Shown piece by piece: positions 34,001-42,617 of a DNA stretch of 64,000 nt. The notes under the pieces were generated by a model. That model did no database searches and was not told where the DNA came from. It was given only the letters and a program-made list of their open reading frames with translations. The translations under genes and the position numbers were made by a program. Origin of the DNA: Cohnella endophytica (GTDB taxonomy: Bacteria; Bacillota; Bacilli; Paenibacillales; Paenibacillaceae); assembly GCF_003628305.1 (NCBI RefSeq), contig NZ_RBZM01000004.1:124001-188000 (forward strand), given 5' to 3'. How positions within the stretch are numbered: position 1 is the first letter of the stretch; each line of letters begins with the position of its first letter.

Positions 34001-37000
34001 ATCGAGTTCGGGATTAAGTTCTTTATCGCTTTCTTCCGGAACGCTCAGTCCGACATTTACGGAAGCCGTAACGACGTATAACGCGAGCGTTGCATATGGA
34101 GTTTCCAGCTTAAACGTGACTCCGTACGTCAGTAACGCGGGCTCTACGGTCAAAGTGAACGGAATAAGCGTAAATAGCGGACAGACCAGCGGAAGTATCG
34201 CGCTTACGGCCGGAACGGCAAATACGATCGTCGTGGAAGTGACTTCGCAGGACGGGACGAATACGAAAGCCTATAACGTGACCGTAACGCGCGCGGCCGG
34301 AAGCTCCAATGCGAACTTAAGCGCATTGACAACGACTGCGGGAACGCTCAGCCCGACCTTTGCGGCCGGAACTACGGCGTATACGGTTCCTACGGTCGCC
34401 AATACAACAACTTCCGTTACGGTTAAGCCGACGGTAGCGGATTCGGCATCGACGGTGAAGGCTAGCGTGAACGGAGGGGCGGAAATCGCGGTCACGAGCG
34501 GCAGTAACAGCTCGGCGCTTGCCCTTAATGTCGGAAGCAACAGCATTGTTATTACGGTTACCGCGCAAGACGGCACGACAAAGAGCTATACGCTGACCGT
34601 GTCGAGGGCAGCCAGTACGGTTGCGACATTGGCCGGCTTGACATTGTCTTCGGGCTCTTTAAGTCCGACTTTTAACGTGAATACGTTAACCTATACCTCG
34701 ACTGCCGCGAATAGCTACTCGAGCGTTACCGTTACGCCTACGGTGACGAATGCGAATGCAACCGTGACCGTGAGCGTTAACGGCGGAAATCCGATTCCGG
34801 TCGTCAGCGGGCAGAGCAGCGCAGCGCTTGCGCTCAATACCGGTTCCAATGTCATCAACGTGGTCGTTACGGCTCAAGACGGCACGACGACGAAAACTTA
34901 TAAGATTACCGTTACGCGCAACAAAAGTACGGCTGCGGACATTACCGCATTCAGTTTCGAAGGATTAACTCCAGCGGTAACGGGTACGATCAGCGGAAAT
35001 ACAATTAACTTGACGGTTCCCTATGGAACTAGTAAAAATGCGTTAGTCGCTAGCTTTACGAACGCGCAAGCGTCATCCGTCCAAGTGGGGGCAACCGCGC
35101 AGACAAGCGGGATAACGGCCAATGACTTTAGCTCCCCGGTAACTTATAAGGTTACGGCGGAAGACGGCATAACGACCAAAAGCTATATCGTTACGGTAAC
35201 GGTTGGGGCGAATACGGCCAAAGATCTTACGTCCTACAGCTTTGCGGATTTATCGCCGGTCGTAATAGGCGCGATTACTGGAAGCAACGTTACGTTGACG
35301 GTACCCTACGGCACGAATGTATCGTCGTTGGTCGCAACCTTCGACAGCACGGGGGTTGCCGTGAAGATAGGCTCGATTGCCCAAACAAGCGGCGCGACAT
35401 CGAATAATTTTATTTCACCGGTAACTTACACGATATTGGCGGCGGATGGCAGTTCGAAGCTTTACCTCGTAACCGTCATAACCTCGGCGAATGCTGCTAA
35501 GGAGATTACTTCCTTTAGCCTTGCCGAGCAGACGGGAGCGGCGACGATTAACGCGGCGGCGCATACGGTCGCGATCGAAGTGGCATACGGAACGAACTTG
35601 GCAGCCTTGGCGCCTACTGTGACCGTATCGGCGAATGCGACGGTAAGTCCGGCTTCGGGAGCGACAGTGGACTTCTCGGGCGGCGCGGTAAGCTATACGG
35701 TGACGGCGGAAAACGGCGATACGCAGACGTGGACGGTAACGGTAAGCATAGAGCCGGCACCTTTGAGCGGGGATAACGCGGTAACCGGCTTTACGTTGGC
35801 CGAACAGACGGGAGCGGCGACGATTAACGCGGCGGCACATTCGGTCGCGATCGAAGTGGCATACGGAACGAACTTGGCGGCCTTGGCGCCGACTGTGACC
35901 GTATCGGCGAATGCGACGGTAAGTCCGGCTTCGGGAACGCCTGAGGATTTCTCGGGCGGAGCAGTAACCTATACGGTGACGGCGGAAAACGGCGATACGC
36001 AGGCATGGACGGTAACGGTAAGCGAAGCGTCGGCACCTTTGAGCGGAGCGAACGCGCTTACCGGATTTACGTTGGCCGAACAGACGGGAGCGGCGACGAT
36101 TAACGCGGCGGCACATTCGGTCGCGATTGAAGTGGCATACGGAACGAACTTGGCGGCCTTGGCGCCGACTGTGACCGTATCGGCGAATGCGACGGTAAGT
36201 CCGGCTTCGGGAGCGACGGTCGATTTCTCGGGCGGCGCGGTAAGCTATACGGTGACGGCGGAAAACAGCGATACGCAGTCATGGACGGTAACGGTAAGCG
36301 AAGCATCGGCGCCTTTGAGCGGGGCGAACGCACTTACCGGCTTTACGTTGGCCGAACAGACGGAAGCGGCGACGATTAACGCGTCGGCACATACGGTTGC
36401 GATCGAAGTGGCATACGGAACGAACTTGGCGGCCTTGACGCCGACAGTAACCGTGTCGGCGAATGCGACGGTAAGTCCGGCCTCGGGTGCGACGGTGGAT
36501 TTCTCGGGCGGCGCGGTAAGCTATACGGTGACGGCGGAAAACGGCAATACACAGACGTGGACGGTAACGGTAAGCGAAGCGCCGGCGCCATTGAGCGGAG
36601 CGAACGCACTTACCGGATTTACGTTGGCTGAGCAGACGGGAGCGGCAACGATTAACGAGGCGACGCATACGGTCTCTATCGAAGTGGCATACGGAACGAA
36701 CTTGGCAGCCTTGGCACCTACAGTGACCGTATCGGCGAATGCGACGGTAAGTCCTGCCTCGGGAGCGACGGTGGATTTCTCGGGCGGCCCCGTCAACTAT
36801 ATCGTTACGGCGCAAAACGGAACACGGAAGATCTATCAAATTACAGTCAACCTCGCTCTACCAGGCGGCGATAATGGTAACGGTAACGGTAACAATAACG
36901 GTAATGGTAACGGCAACGGCAATGGCAATGGCAATGGCAATGGCAATGGCAATCCTTCTCCCAGCGATGGAGCCTCAGGCTCGAATCCTCCGCAAGATCA

Positions 37001-37574
37001 GACGACGCCGCCGGAGGAGCTAAAAATCGTCTTCACGGATACGAAAGGACATTGGGCGGAAAAAGCGATTGACCAGGCGTTGGCCAAAGGCTTGGCAACC
37101 GGGTATCTCGATGGCACGTTCCAACCGAATCGTTCGGTTACGCGAGCCGAATTCGCGGTTATGCTTTTCCGGGCTTTGAAACTCAAGGGGGAGAACGCGT
37201 CTAGCTCTTTCACCGATAAGGATAAGATTGGTTCATGGGCTACGGTTGCAATCGCGGAACTCGTGAAACTCGGCATCGTCGGCGGTTATCTTGATGGAAG
37301 TTTCCAACCGGATAAGAAAATTACCCGTACCGAGATGACGGTGATGTTGGCCAGAACGTTAAAAATTATTTACGGAAATTCCGTTAAGCCCGATTTAACG
37401 ACAACTTTTAATGACAATCCTAATATTCCGCAATGGGCAAGGGCTGATATTGCAACCGTCGCTAAGCTTGGTATCGTTCAGGGACAGCAGGGCAATCAAT
37501 TCGCGCCTAGCGCCTTGGCGTCGAGAGCCGAAGCGATAACCGTTCTATTGAGAATGCTGGAACTGAAAGAATAG
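31062..37574 (+). CDS. GLUG/cadherin-like repeat SLH surface protein
   Basis: 2170 residues from ATG 31062 with GGAGGG upstream; an upstream in-frame start at 31023 lacks one. A signal peptide is followed by two blocks, each FAGGxGTSxSPYLIA-type start plus GLUG repeats (about residues 45-340 and 570-835), and several cadherin-like beta-sandwich repeats ending in TYTVTV-type strands. Two AADITAFSF-type repeats and five near-identical 92-residue repeats (about 1488-1930) follow, then a Gly-Asn linker and three SLH domains (about 1990-2170). Domain order and the AEQTGAATIN repeat family match the preceding SLH gene, so the two are diverged paralogues. It is probably a wall-anchored adhesin; the ligand is unknown. 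Confidence 0.92.
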   Translation: MKSSSKRLYRVFLIFLIGSIMGTSYPQSSASADSIFAGGDGTSGSPYLIANAVQLNAIRNNVSAQYKLVSDIDLSSYAAADSGKGWKPIEGNFTGSLDGDGHRIIGLAIKRGGVQNVGLFEWVYMGKVVNLKLLEADVKGGSTTGILAANAVNATLSRVYASGSVEGAQEVGGLIGKLQGSTVTYAGSSASVYGSSSSVGGLVGYSSGAGGELSDSYAEGDVHAAGDYAGGLIGNSNGGTIMRSYASGDVFSDQNSVGGLLGTGYTGLVQDSYALGSVSGSRTVGGLIGYLYGLTVKNSYAAGRVSGNDTYGGFGGYGYGSTVTGSYWDETASGISYPYSWSSDSSGVTGRTTASMLQASSFPGWSFNGTWAGAAGKSYPYLKDNAPMWLTDLVAVPNAGISGTMAPSFKPTVKQYDISVTNPATAVAITAPAANAGANVNIAGGNAIVAGNNTVTVTVSDGNGRDQVYILHINKLASGTLSSDAQLSDLLVNGVSVVGFNSGTASYTVTVPNADTVANITAATHNADATYSVSGCGNLVMGNNICKVIVSASDGTQMTYTLTVIRNRFAGGEGTSASPYLIATADQLNAVRLDYQKAFRLTADIDLSSYATANGGAGWEPIYFEGILDGNGHSIKGLTINRPNEDIIGLFQYIYIGNVYNLKIVQANIVGRDNTGVLVGWHSSSTITNVTVSGSVSGRNSVGGLIGYVTYGTVTSSGSIANVTGSGNSIGGLIGLNEGGTVNAAYAEGNVQGSSLVGGLIGSDNYSSTISNTFATGQVTATNASAGGLIGKTQSGTYKTSYATGKVTAASAAGGLVGTKTSGTFTNSYWNTTTSGLSSGVGSGSATGMTGYASASMKLSASYNTWDFSTVWNIVSGTTTPYLRGILPLWLTDLTVTANSGAVAPVSPSVDNITSSYMAAVASDANSVSITGTTINPTDSMTVVGGANLAVGNNSVTVTISGSNGFGSRQYALNVVRSNPSSSGLSSLSLSSGTLSPTFTEAVTTYNASVAYGVSSLNVTPYVSNAGSTVKVNGISVNSGQTSGSIALTAGTANTIVVEVTSQDGTNTKAYNVTVTRAAGSSNANLSALTTTAGTLSPTFAAGTTAYTVPTVANTTTSVTVKPTVADSASTVKASVNGGAEIAVTSGSNSSALALNVGSNSIVITVTAQDGTTKSYTLTVSRAASTVATLAGLTLSSGSLSPTFNVNTLTYTSTAANSYSSVTVTPTVTNANATVTVSVNGGNPIPVVSGQSSAALALNTGSNVINVVVTAQDGTTTKTYKITVTRNKSTAADITAFSFEGLTPAVTGTISGNTINLTVPYGTSKNALVASFTNAQASSVQVGATAQTSGITANDFSSPVTYKVTAEDGITTKSYIVTVTVGANTAKDLTSYSFADLSPVVIGAITGSNVTLTVPYGTNVSSLVATFDSTGVAVKIGSIAQTSGATSNNFISPVTYTILAADGSSKLYLVTVITSANAAKEITSFSLAEQTGAATINAAAHTVAIEVAYGTNLAALAPTVTVSANATVSPASGATVDFSGGAVSYTVTAENGDTQTWTVTVSIEPAPLSGDNAVTGFTLAEQTGAATINAAAHSVAIEVAYGTNLAALAPTVTVSANATVSPASGTPEDFSGGAVTYTVTAENGDTQAWTVTVSEASAPLSGANALTGFTLAEQTGAATINAAAHSVAIEVAYGTNLAALAPTVTVSANATVSPASGATVDFSGGAVSYTVTAENSDTQSWTVTVSEASAPLSGANALTGFTLAEQTEAATINASAHTVAIEVAYGTNLAALTPTVTVSANATVSPASGATVDFSGGAVSYTVTAENGNTQTWTVTVSEAPAPLSGANALTGFTLAEQTGAATINEATHTVSIEVAYGTNLAALAPTVTVSANATVSPASGATVDFSGGPVNYIVTAQNGTRKIYQITVNLALPGGDNGNGNGNNNGNGNGNGNGNGNGNGNGNPSPSDGASGSNPPQDQTTPPEELKIVFTDTKGHWAEKAIDQALAKGLATGYLDGTFQPNRSVTRAEFAVMLFRALKLKGENASSSFTDKDKIGSWATVAIAELVKLGIVGGYLDGSFQPDKKITRTEMTVMLARTLKIIYGNSVKPDLTTTFNDNPNIPQWARADIATVAKLGIVQGQQGNQFAPSALASRAEAITVLLRMLELKE
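35523..36850 (+). repeat. Five near-identical 276-bp coding tandem repeats
   Basis: GCCGARCAGACGG-type units start at 35523, 35799, 36075, 36351 and 36627, an exact 276-bp period coding 92 residues each. Scattered synonymous and few amino-acid differences indicate recent expansion or gene conversion. Confidence 0.95.
36870..36955 (+). repeat. Hexanucleotide microsatellite coding a Gly-Asn linker
   Basis: Runs of GGTAAC and then GGCAAT hexamers encode (Gly-Asn)n between the repeat region and the SLH domains. Such runs are prone to slippage in whole codon pairs, changing linker length without a frameshift. Confidence 0.85.
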
Positions 37575-37589
37575 CCGCGGGAAATTGAC

Positions 37590-37626
37590 GAATAGGCCGT
37601 GACCTCTTAAGGAGGACGGCCTATTC
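37590..37626 (+). terminator. Inverted repeat after the third SLH gene, possible terminator
   Basis: 11-bp perfect arms (GAATAGGCCGT / ACGGCCTATTC) with an inner CCTC/GAGG pairing, 16 bases after the stop. No strong T run follows, so termination is uncertain. Confidence 0.5.
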
Positions 37627-37667
37627 TCGTACTATCACGACCGACTTAACCTGAAGGGAGATCCGGC

Positions 37668-39710
37668 ATGCGAGCATTGAGGAGAGATGGCGTTGCGCGT
37701 GCCATAACAATTGGATGCTGCTTGATGTTTATCTTGATTACGGCAGCTTGGAGTGGTTCGACGAAAGCAATGGCCAGCGATATCACAGCGCAGCATTCGA
37801 GTCCTGTGGTTTTATCCGATGATTCTCTCTCCTATCGCCTTAACGAGCAAATGGATGTATTGCCGGACGGCAAACGTCAATGGACTTTTAAAGACATTCA
37901 AACGACGGAGCTTCAAAGCCAATTTCAGCCTGCCAAGGGCGAGTCGGCTTTTGGATTCGCGGCTTCCTCTTATTGGATTCGTCTTAGCCTCGAGAACGAA
38001 TCCGCAAGCGAACAATGGGAGATTAGCCTGTTAAACCCGCTAATGGATATCGTTCAAGTTTTTGCTCCTCGCATTCAGGGTTCGACGCCCCTTGCCGATA
38101 TCAACCGGCAGTATCCGACGTTTGAATTAAAACTTCCCGTTGGACAGGCTGTTACTCTATATGTTCATTGCGAAACCTGGGGTTCCATGATCATTCCCCT
38201 ACGGTTATCGGAACAATCGACGGTATACGATTCCGAACATACCGAATTTTTATTGTATGGTTTATATTACGGCATGATCGTCATTATTATCGTGTATATG
38301 TTCTCCGTCTATATGACCTTTCGCGACATATCCTATCTCTACTATATTCTTTATATTTTTTGCTTCAGCTTGGCGCAATTCGTCTGGAACGGGTTGGGGA
38401 GGCCGCTTTTTCAGTCTGGTTTCTTAGCTGAAAAGATGGAAAGAAGCTTGTTGTTAAGCGGTCCGTCCAATACCTATGATTTTTTCTACATCATGAGCGT
38501 AGGGTTCGGATTTCTTGCCCTTAGGAAAATATTAAATCCGCGAAATTACGCGCCACGGATCGACTTTATATGCCGTTGGATGATTATGATCTGTTCCCTT
38601 CTGCTTGCCTGTATTTTTTTATTTTATTCTTTTGGAATCGCTCGGTATTTGATCTGGTTCAAGACCGTCATTTATTTAATGGTGCCTTTCGTTATGATAG
38701 GTTGCGCATGGAAAGGGAATCGCTTGGCGCAGTATCTTTCCATCGCGATTTTGCCGCTTCTGATCACCGGCGGTCCGAGCATGTTATTGTCGTTCGGATT
38801 ACTGCCCGACAACTTGATAACTCATTTCGGAATGCAATTCGGATCGGCAACGGAATTTCTGATTATGTCGCTCGTTCTGTATGAGCACGTTTCTAGATTG
38901 CAGAAAAACCAAGCAAAAGCGCAGGATGAAGTGGTAGCAAGACTGGAGAATTGGAATGAGGCTTTGCAGAAGACGGTAGAAGAACAAACGGATAGTCTGA
39001 AGCGGACGAACGATGAGCTCAGGTCCGCTCAACAATCCCGTACGAGGTTGCTGCAAAATATTTCTCATGACATCCGCGCTCCGCTAAATTACGTGCAGGG
39101 CGGCATCCAAGCGCTCATGCGTAAAATGGCGAAACAGTCCGAGCAACAAATGAAAATCGTGAGGAACGTTTACAATAAAGTGTTTGAAGTTAATCGCTTT
39201 ATCGATGACTTTCTGCAACTTAGCCGCCATCAGGACTTGCAGGAAGAGAGGGTTCCGCAGATGGTCGTTTTTCGGGATTACATATTATCCGCATTCGAAG
39301 AGGTTGGCGCGGATATTGAATATTCAGGTCTCCATTGCGAAACGATTGTACAAGCGACGAAAGTCGATGCGCGGATAGCCATCGATCCTCATCTGCTCAA
39401 AAGAGCCATCGCCAATTTGGTTAGCAATGCATGTAAATTTACGCCGAAAGGCGGCACGATCACCCTTCAAGCAACAGTCGGAACAAATTACGGCATCATT
39501 ATGGTCCAAGATACAGGTCAAGGTATTGCTGCAGAGCATCTTGAAGCGATTTTTCGAAGACATTATAAGTCGGGAGAAGCGCAAGGCAGCGGATTGGGCT
39601 TAGCGATTGCCAAGGAAATCATTGAACGGACCGGCGGCAAGATTTGGGTGGAAAGCGAGCTCGAGGTCGGCTCCCGGTTTTATTTCACGTTGCCGTTAGC
39701 GGAGGCTTAG
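37668..39710 (+). CDS. 7TM-DISM receptor histidine kinase
   Basis: The 680-residue protein starts at ATG 37668 after GAAGGGAG. A signal/anchor helix is followed by an extracytoplasmic 7TMR-DISM-extracellular-type beta domain (about residues 45-180, with SYWIRLSLEN), a seven-helix 7TMR-DISM membrane module (about 188-405) and a coiled-coil linker. HisKA has phospho-acceptor His467 in ISHDIRAPLNYVQ. HATPase shows NLVSNACKFTP, DTGQGI and GSGLGLA. DISM modules are thought to sense carbohydrate or other small ligands. The next gene is a paralogue with an altered H-box, and the regulator at 41759-42454 converges on the pair, so the three probably form one pathway. Confidence 0.93.
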   Translation: MRALRRDGVARAITIGCCLMFILITAAWSGSTKAMASDITAQHSSPVVLSDDSLSYRLNEQMDVLPDGKRQWTFKDIQTTELQSQFQPAKGESAFGFAASSYWIRLSLENESASEQWEISLLNPLMDIVQVFAPRIQGSTPLADINRQYPTFELKLPVGQAVTLYVHCETWGSMIIPLRLSEQSTVYDSEHTEFLLYGLYYGMIVIIIVYMFSVYMTFRDISYLYYILYIFCFSLAQFVWNGLGRPLFQSGFLAEKMERSLLLSGPSNTYDFFYIMSVGFGFLALRKILNPRNYAPRIDFICRWMIMICSLLLACIFLFYSFGIARYLIWFKTVIYLMVPFVMIGCAWKGNRLAQYLSIAILPLLITGGPSMLLSFGLLPDNLITHFGMQFGSATEFLIMSLVLYEHVSRLQKNQAKAQDEVVARLENWNEALQKTVEEQTDSLKRTNDELRSAQQSRTRLLQNISHDIRAPLNYVQGGIQALMRKMAKQSEQQMKIVRNVYNKVFEVNRFIDDFLQLSRHQDLQEERVPQMVVFRDYILSAFEEVGADIEYSGLHCETIVQATKVDARIAIDPHLLKRAIANLVSNACKFTPKGGTITLQATVGTNYGIIMVQDTGQGIAAEHLEAIFRRHYKSGEAQGSGLGLAIAKEIIERTGGKIWVESELEVGSRFYFTLPLAEA

Positions 39711-39746
39711 CTATATTACGTAGTAGCGAAAGGGGGAGGAAGCGGT

Positions 39747-41732
39747 ATGCGAATGATACGGAATATATTTCTGATCAGTATGCTGGGTATATTCCTTGTT
39801 CCTTTCACGGCGGCGGCACGGGCGTCGGTTCAGGAGGGGACGCTGCAGTTAACGGATGCTGTTCGCGTCTATCCTTTAAATCCTTATATCGAAGTACTGG
39901 CAGACGAAAAAGGGGAATGGACTTTGCAGGATGTGTTATCGCCGACCCTGAATAAGGGCTTTCAATCCGCCGCCGGTAAATCCTCCTTCGGATACACGGC
40001 ATCCGTGTACTGGATACGAGTTGCTATCTTCAATGATTCGGCTCGCTTGCAATGGGAATTAAGCTTGAAAAATCCATTGATGAATAAAGTTCAGGTATAC
40101 GGCCTTAGCCGAACCGCGGTCTTAAATCGCAATGTTCCCACATTCGCGATTCAGCTTCCCCAAGATCAAGTCTCAACTCTATATATTCGCAGCGTAACTC
40201 CCGATACGATGATCCTCCCGCTAAAGCTATCCGATCAATCTAGCGTTTATCGTACCGTGCATTCGGAATTTCTCGTACTCGGGTTTTATTATGGGGCGAT
40301 GCTGATCATCGTAATCTGTTTGTTTGCCTTGTTTATTTCGACTAAAAATCGCGCCTTTCTCTATTATTCCTTGTATATCTTGTTCTACACCTGGGCTAAC
40401 TATGTTTGGAACGGCTTGGCCGGCGAGTACTCAGGTACCGGGCTTACAGCGGAGAAAGCCGGAAGAACGCTATTTTTCAAGGCTCCGTCAGAGGCATACG
40501 AGTTTTATTTTTTGTTAAGCGTTTGGTTTGGCTGCCTATTCTTAAGAAACGTCATGTCTCCGGTTTCATATGCGCCGAAGATAGACGGACTGCTCCGTTG
40601 GATGATTGGGGCGTGCCCCTTCATTCTCTTCGCGATAGGCAGCATTTATCCGTATGGGATGGCTCCTTATTTAGCTAAGTTTAAAATGGCAATTATCTTT
40701 TTGATGATCGCGATAATTATGAGATGCGCATGGAAGGGGAATCGGATGGCGAAGTATCTTGCCATTGCCAAAACGCCACTCTTCTTGGGCATTGTCGTCC
40801 CCAGCACCCTGCTTTCCTTCGGCGTTTTGCCCGATAATTTGTTTACTCACTATGCCATACAATTCAGCTCCGTTGCTGAATTCGCGATCACGGCGATCGT
40901 AGTTTCGAAACAGCTTAGCTTCATGCGTAAAGGAAGCGACGAAGCGCAGCATACTCTTGTGGAAACGTTGGAGAGGTGGAACGCGACCTTAAAGGAAACC
41001 GTTGCGACCCAGACGGAAAGCTTAAATCGGACGAATGATATGCTCATGATTACCGAGACCAAGCGCATGGATGTGCTTCGTTATATTTCTCAGGAAGTTA
41101 GAAGTCCGCTTGATCATGTTCAGGAAAGCATTCGTAGGCTTTTGGAGCCGATTGAAACGGATCTTGGGCGGCAAGAGGAGCTGCTTGCCGTTGCCTTCTC
41201 CAAAGTGCAGGATATTAACCATTACATGGACGACCTCTTGGAATTAAGCTTTGTTAATCAGGAGCAAGATGCCTTGCAAATGGTTATTTTCAGAGAGTGG
41301 ATAGAAGATATATTCATCGACTTTGCCAAGGAAATCATGGCGTCGGGACGTCGGTGCGAGTCCGTTATTAACCCGTTCGATTCCGATGTCGATGTATGGA
41401 TGGAGCCTTATTTGATGAGAAGGATCATTCAAAATCTGGTGAACAATGCCTGTGAATTTACCCCGCCCGACGGAACGATTACGCTGCAGGCCGGCCAACG
41501 GGACAACGCGGTATGGATCATGGTGGGAGATACGGGGCAAGGAATCGGAGCGGAGCAGCTTGGACGGATTTTTGTGCGTGATCCGAGAGACGACGACCAT
41601 CAAGTTAACGGAATAGGTCTTGCTATGGCGAAAGAAATCGTCGAGCGGCATGGCGGAGAAATTCGGGCGGATAGCGAGTTACGGCGAGGGAGTCGGGTTT
41701 ATATTAGCTTGCCCGTCATAGCTGCCGAGTAA
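39747..41732 (+). CDS. 7TM-DISM histidine-kinase paralogue lacking the phospho-acceptor His
   Basis: The 661-residue protein starts at ATG 39747. Its domain order is the same as the preceding kinase: signal helix, DISM extracellular domain (SVYWIRVAIFND), seven membrane helices, linker, HisKA-like and HATPase. The H-box reads YISQEVRSPLDHVQ, so residue 449 is Gln (CAG at 41091) where the neighbour has His (CAT). ATP-binding boxes are kept: NLVNNACEFTP, DTGQGI, NGIGLAMA. It is thus a likely pseudokinase that cannot autophosphorylate at the usual site. It may pair with the active neighbour or phosphorylate or control it in trans. Only 36 bases separate the two genes. Confidence 0.9.
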   Translation: MRMIRNIFLISMLGIFLVPFTAAARASVQEGTLQLTDAVRVYPLNPYIEVLADEKGEWTLQDVLSPTLNKGFQSAAGKSSFGYTASVYWIRVAIFNDSARLQWELSLKNPLMNKVQVYGLSRTAVLNRNVPTFAIQLPQDQVSTLYIRSVTPDTMILPLKLSDQSSVYRTVHSEFLVLGFYYGAMLIIVICLFALFISTKNRAFLYYSLYILFYTWANYVWNGLAGEYSGTGLTAEKAGRTLFFKAPSEAYEFYFLLSVWFGCLFLRNVMSPVSYAPKIDGLLRWMIGACPFILFAIGSIYPYGMAPYLAKFKMAIIFLMIAIIMRCAWKGNRMAKYLAIAKTPLFLGIVVPSTLLSFGVLPDNLFTHYAIQFSSVAEFAITAIVVSKQLSFMRKGSDEAQHTLVETLERWNATLKETVATQTESLNRTNDMLMITETKRMDVLRYISQEVRSPLDHVQESIRRLLEPIETDLGRQEELLAVAFSKVQDINHYMDDLLELSFVNQEQDALQMVIFREWIEDIFIDFAKEIMASGRRCESVINPFDSDVDVWMEPYLMRRIIQNLVNNACEFTPPDGTITLQAGQRDNAVWIMVGDTGQGIGAEQLGRIFVRDPRDDDHQVNGIGLAMAKEIVERHGGEIRADSELRRGSRVYISLPVIAAE

Positions 41733-41758
41733 ATGTTGCTCCGGATCCATAGTTGTAG

Positions 41759-42454
41759 CTATCCGTCAATTTCGAACTTGTACCCGAACCCTTTAACCGT
41801 CCGAATATAGACGGGCTGCATCGGGTTGGCTTCGATTTTTTTGCGCAGTTTATGAATATGTACTTTGATAAGATCGGAAGAGTAACCCGTGATATCGTTC
41901 CATATTAAATCGTATAGTTGTCGGGGATGAAAAACCCTCTTCGGACTTTGCGCGAGCGTCATCAGCAAATGGAGCTCTTTAGCCAATAGAGCAACGGGTT
42001 GATCGTTGGCGATGACCGTTAAACGGTTGAGGTCAATTTCCAGTCCGGGAAAACTGAGTTTATTTGCGGTCTCCTTGGTTTTGCTAAGCAGGTTGCCCCA
42101 ACGGAGGTGGGAACGAATTCTTGCCGCTAATTCTATGTGATTGTAAGGCTTGGTAATAAAATCATCGCCGCCGGCCTGCAAAGAATTAACCAAATCCTCC
42201 TGCTGAGCGTTACCCGTAAGAAACAGAATAGGGCGATGATAGAGAGTTCTGATCTGCCGGCATAAGGTTATACCGTCCGTGTCCGGCATTTGAATATCTA
42301 ATAAAATCAAATCCGGTTGTTGCTGATTAAGAAAGCTAATGCATTGCTCCCCGTTAAAAGCTTGATGGACGATAAAGCCTTCGGCGCTAAGAAATAGCTG
42401 TAGCATTTCTTGCAAATGAACATCGTCATCCACAGTTAAAATCGTTGTCGCCAT
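41759..42454 (-). CDS. OmpR/PhoB-family response regulator
   Basis: The 231-residue protein starts at ATG 42454 with AAGGGAG upstream on the minus strand. The receiver domain has VDDDVH, Asp53 in LILLDIQMPD, and DDFITKPYNHIEL. The winged-helix domain has LLAKELHLLMTLAQ, DLIKVHIHKLRKKI and GFGYKFEIDG. It is encoded convergently with the two DISM kinases, only 26 bases from their end, and is the only regulator nearby without its own kinase, so it is their likely partner. No terminator is evident in the short gap, so convergent transcripts may overlap. Confidence 0.93.
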   Translation of the reverse strand: MATTILTVDDDVHLQEMLQLFLSAEGFIVHQAFNGEQCISFLNQQQPDLILLDIQMPDTDGITLCRQIRTLYHRPILFLTGNAQQEDLVNSLQAGGDDFITKPYNHIELAARIRSHLRWGNLLSKTKETANKLSFPGLEIDLNRLTVIANDQPVALLAKELHLLMTLAQSPKRVFHPRQLYDLIWNDITGYSSDLIKVHIHKLRKKIEANPMQPVYIRTVKGFGYKFEIDG

Positions 42455-42548
42455 TTTTCTAAATCTCCCTTTTGCAATCTAGGCTATCTCTACTTTATCA
42501 ATTTTTCTGGCACATAGACAATATAAATCGAACCCGATAGGAGTGATG

Positions 42549-42578
42549 GGATAGCTGTACGTAATTACGCACATAAAT
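42549..42578 (+). promoter_or_regulatory. Sigma-G-like promoter of the first ger operon
   Basis: GGATA (42549-42553), 18 bases, CATAAAT (42572-42578) resembles the forespore sigma-G consensus (gmATR-N18-CATnnTA). Transcription would begin near 42585, supporting the GTG start at 42618 rather than the ATG at 42600. Confidence 0.45.
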
Positions 42579-42617
42579 GAATGGAATTCTGCGCAAATTA
42601 TGGCAGAGGTGATTCGC

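Noticed and set aside
35415..36839. Long Arg/Ser-rich minus-strand ORFs
   Set aside because: Antisense shadows of the 276-bp repeats; the composition is an artefact of the GCG/ACG-rich coding strand.
28544..36850. Possible CRISPR or non-coding satellite arrays
   Set aside because: The periods (264 and 276 bp) are multiples of three, lie in frame inside secreted proteins and have no spacer structure.
41092..41120. Possible sequencing error behind the Gln in the second DISM kinase
   Set aside because: It cannot be excluded from one sequence, but the frame is intact and several neighbouring H-box positions have also diverged, so I treat the change as real.
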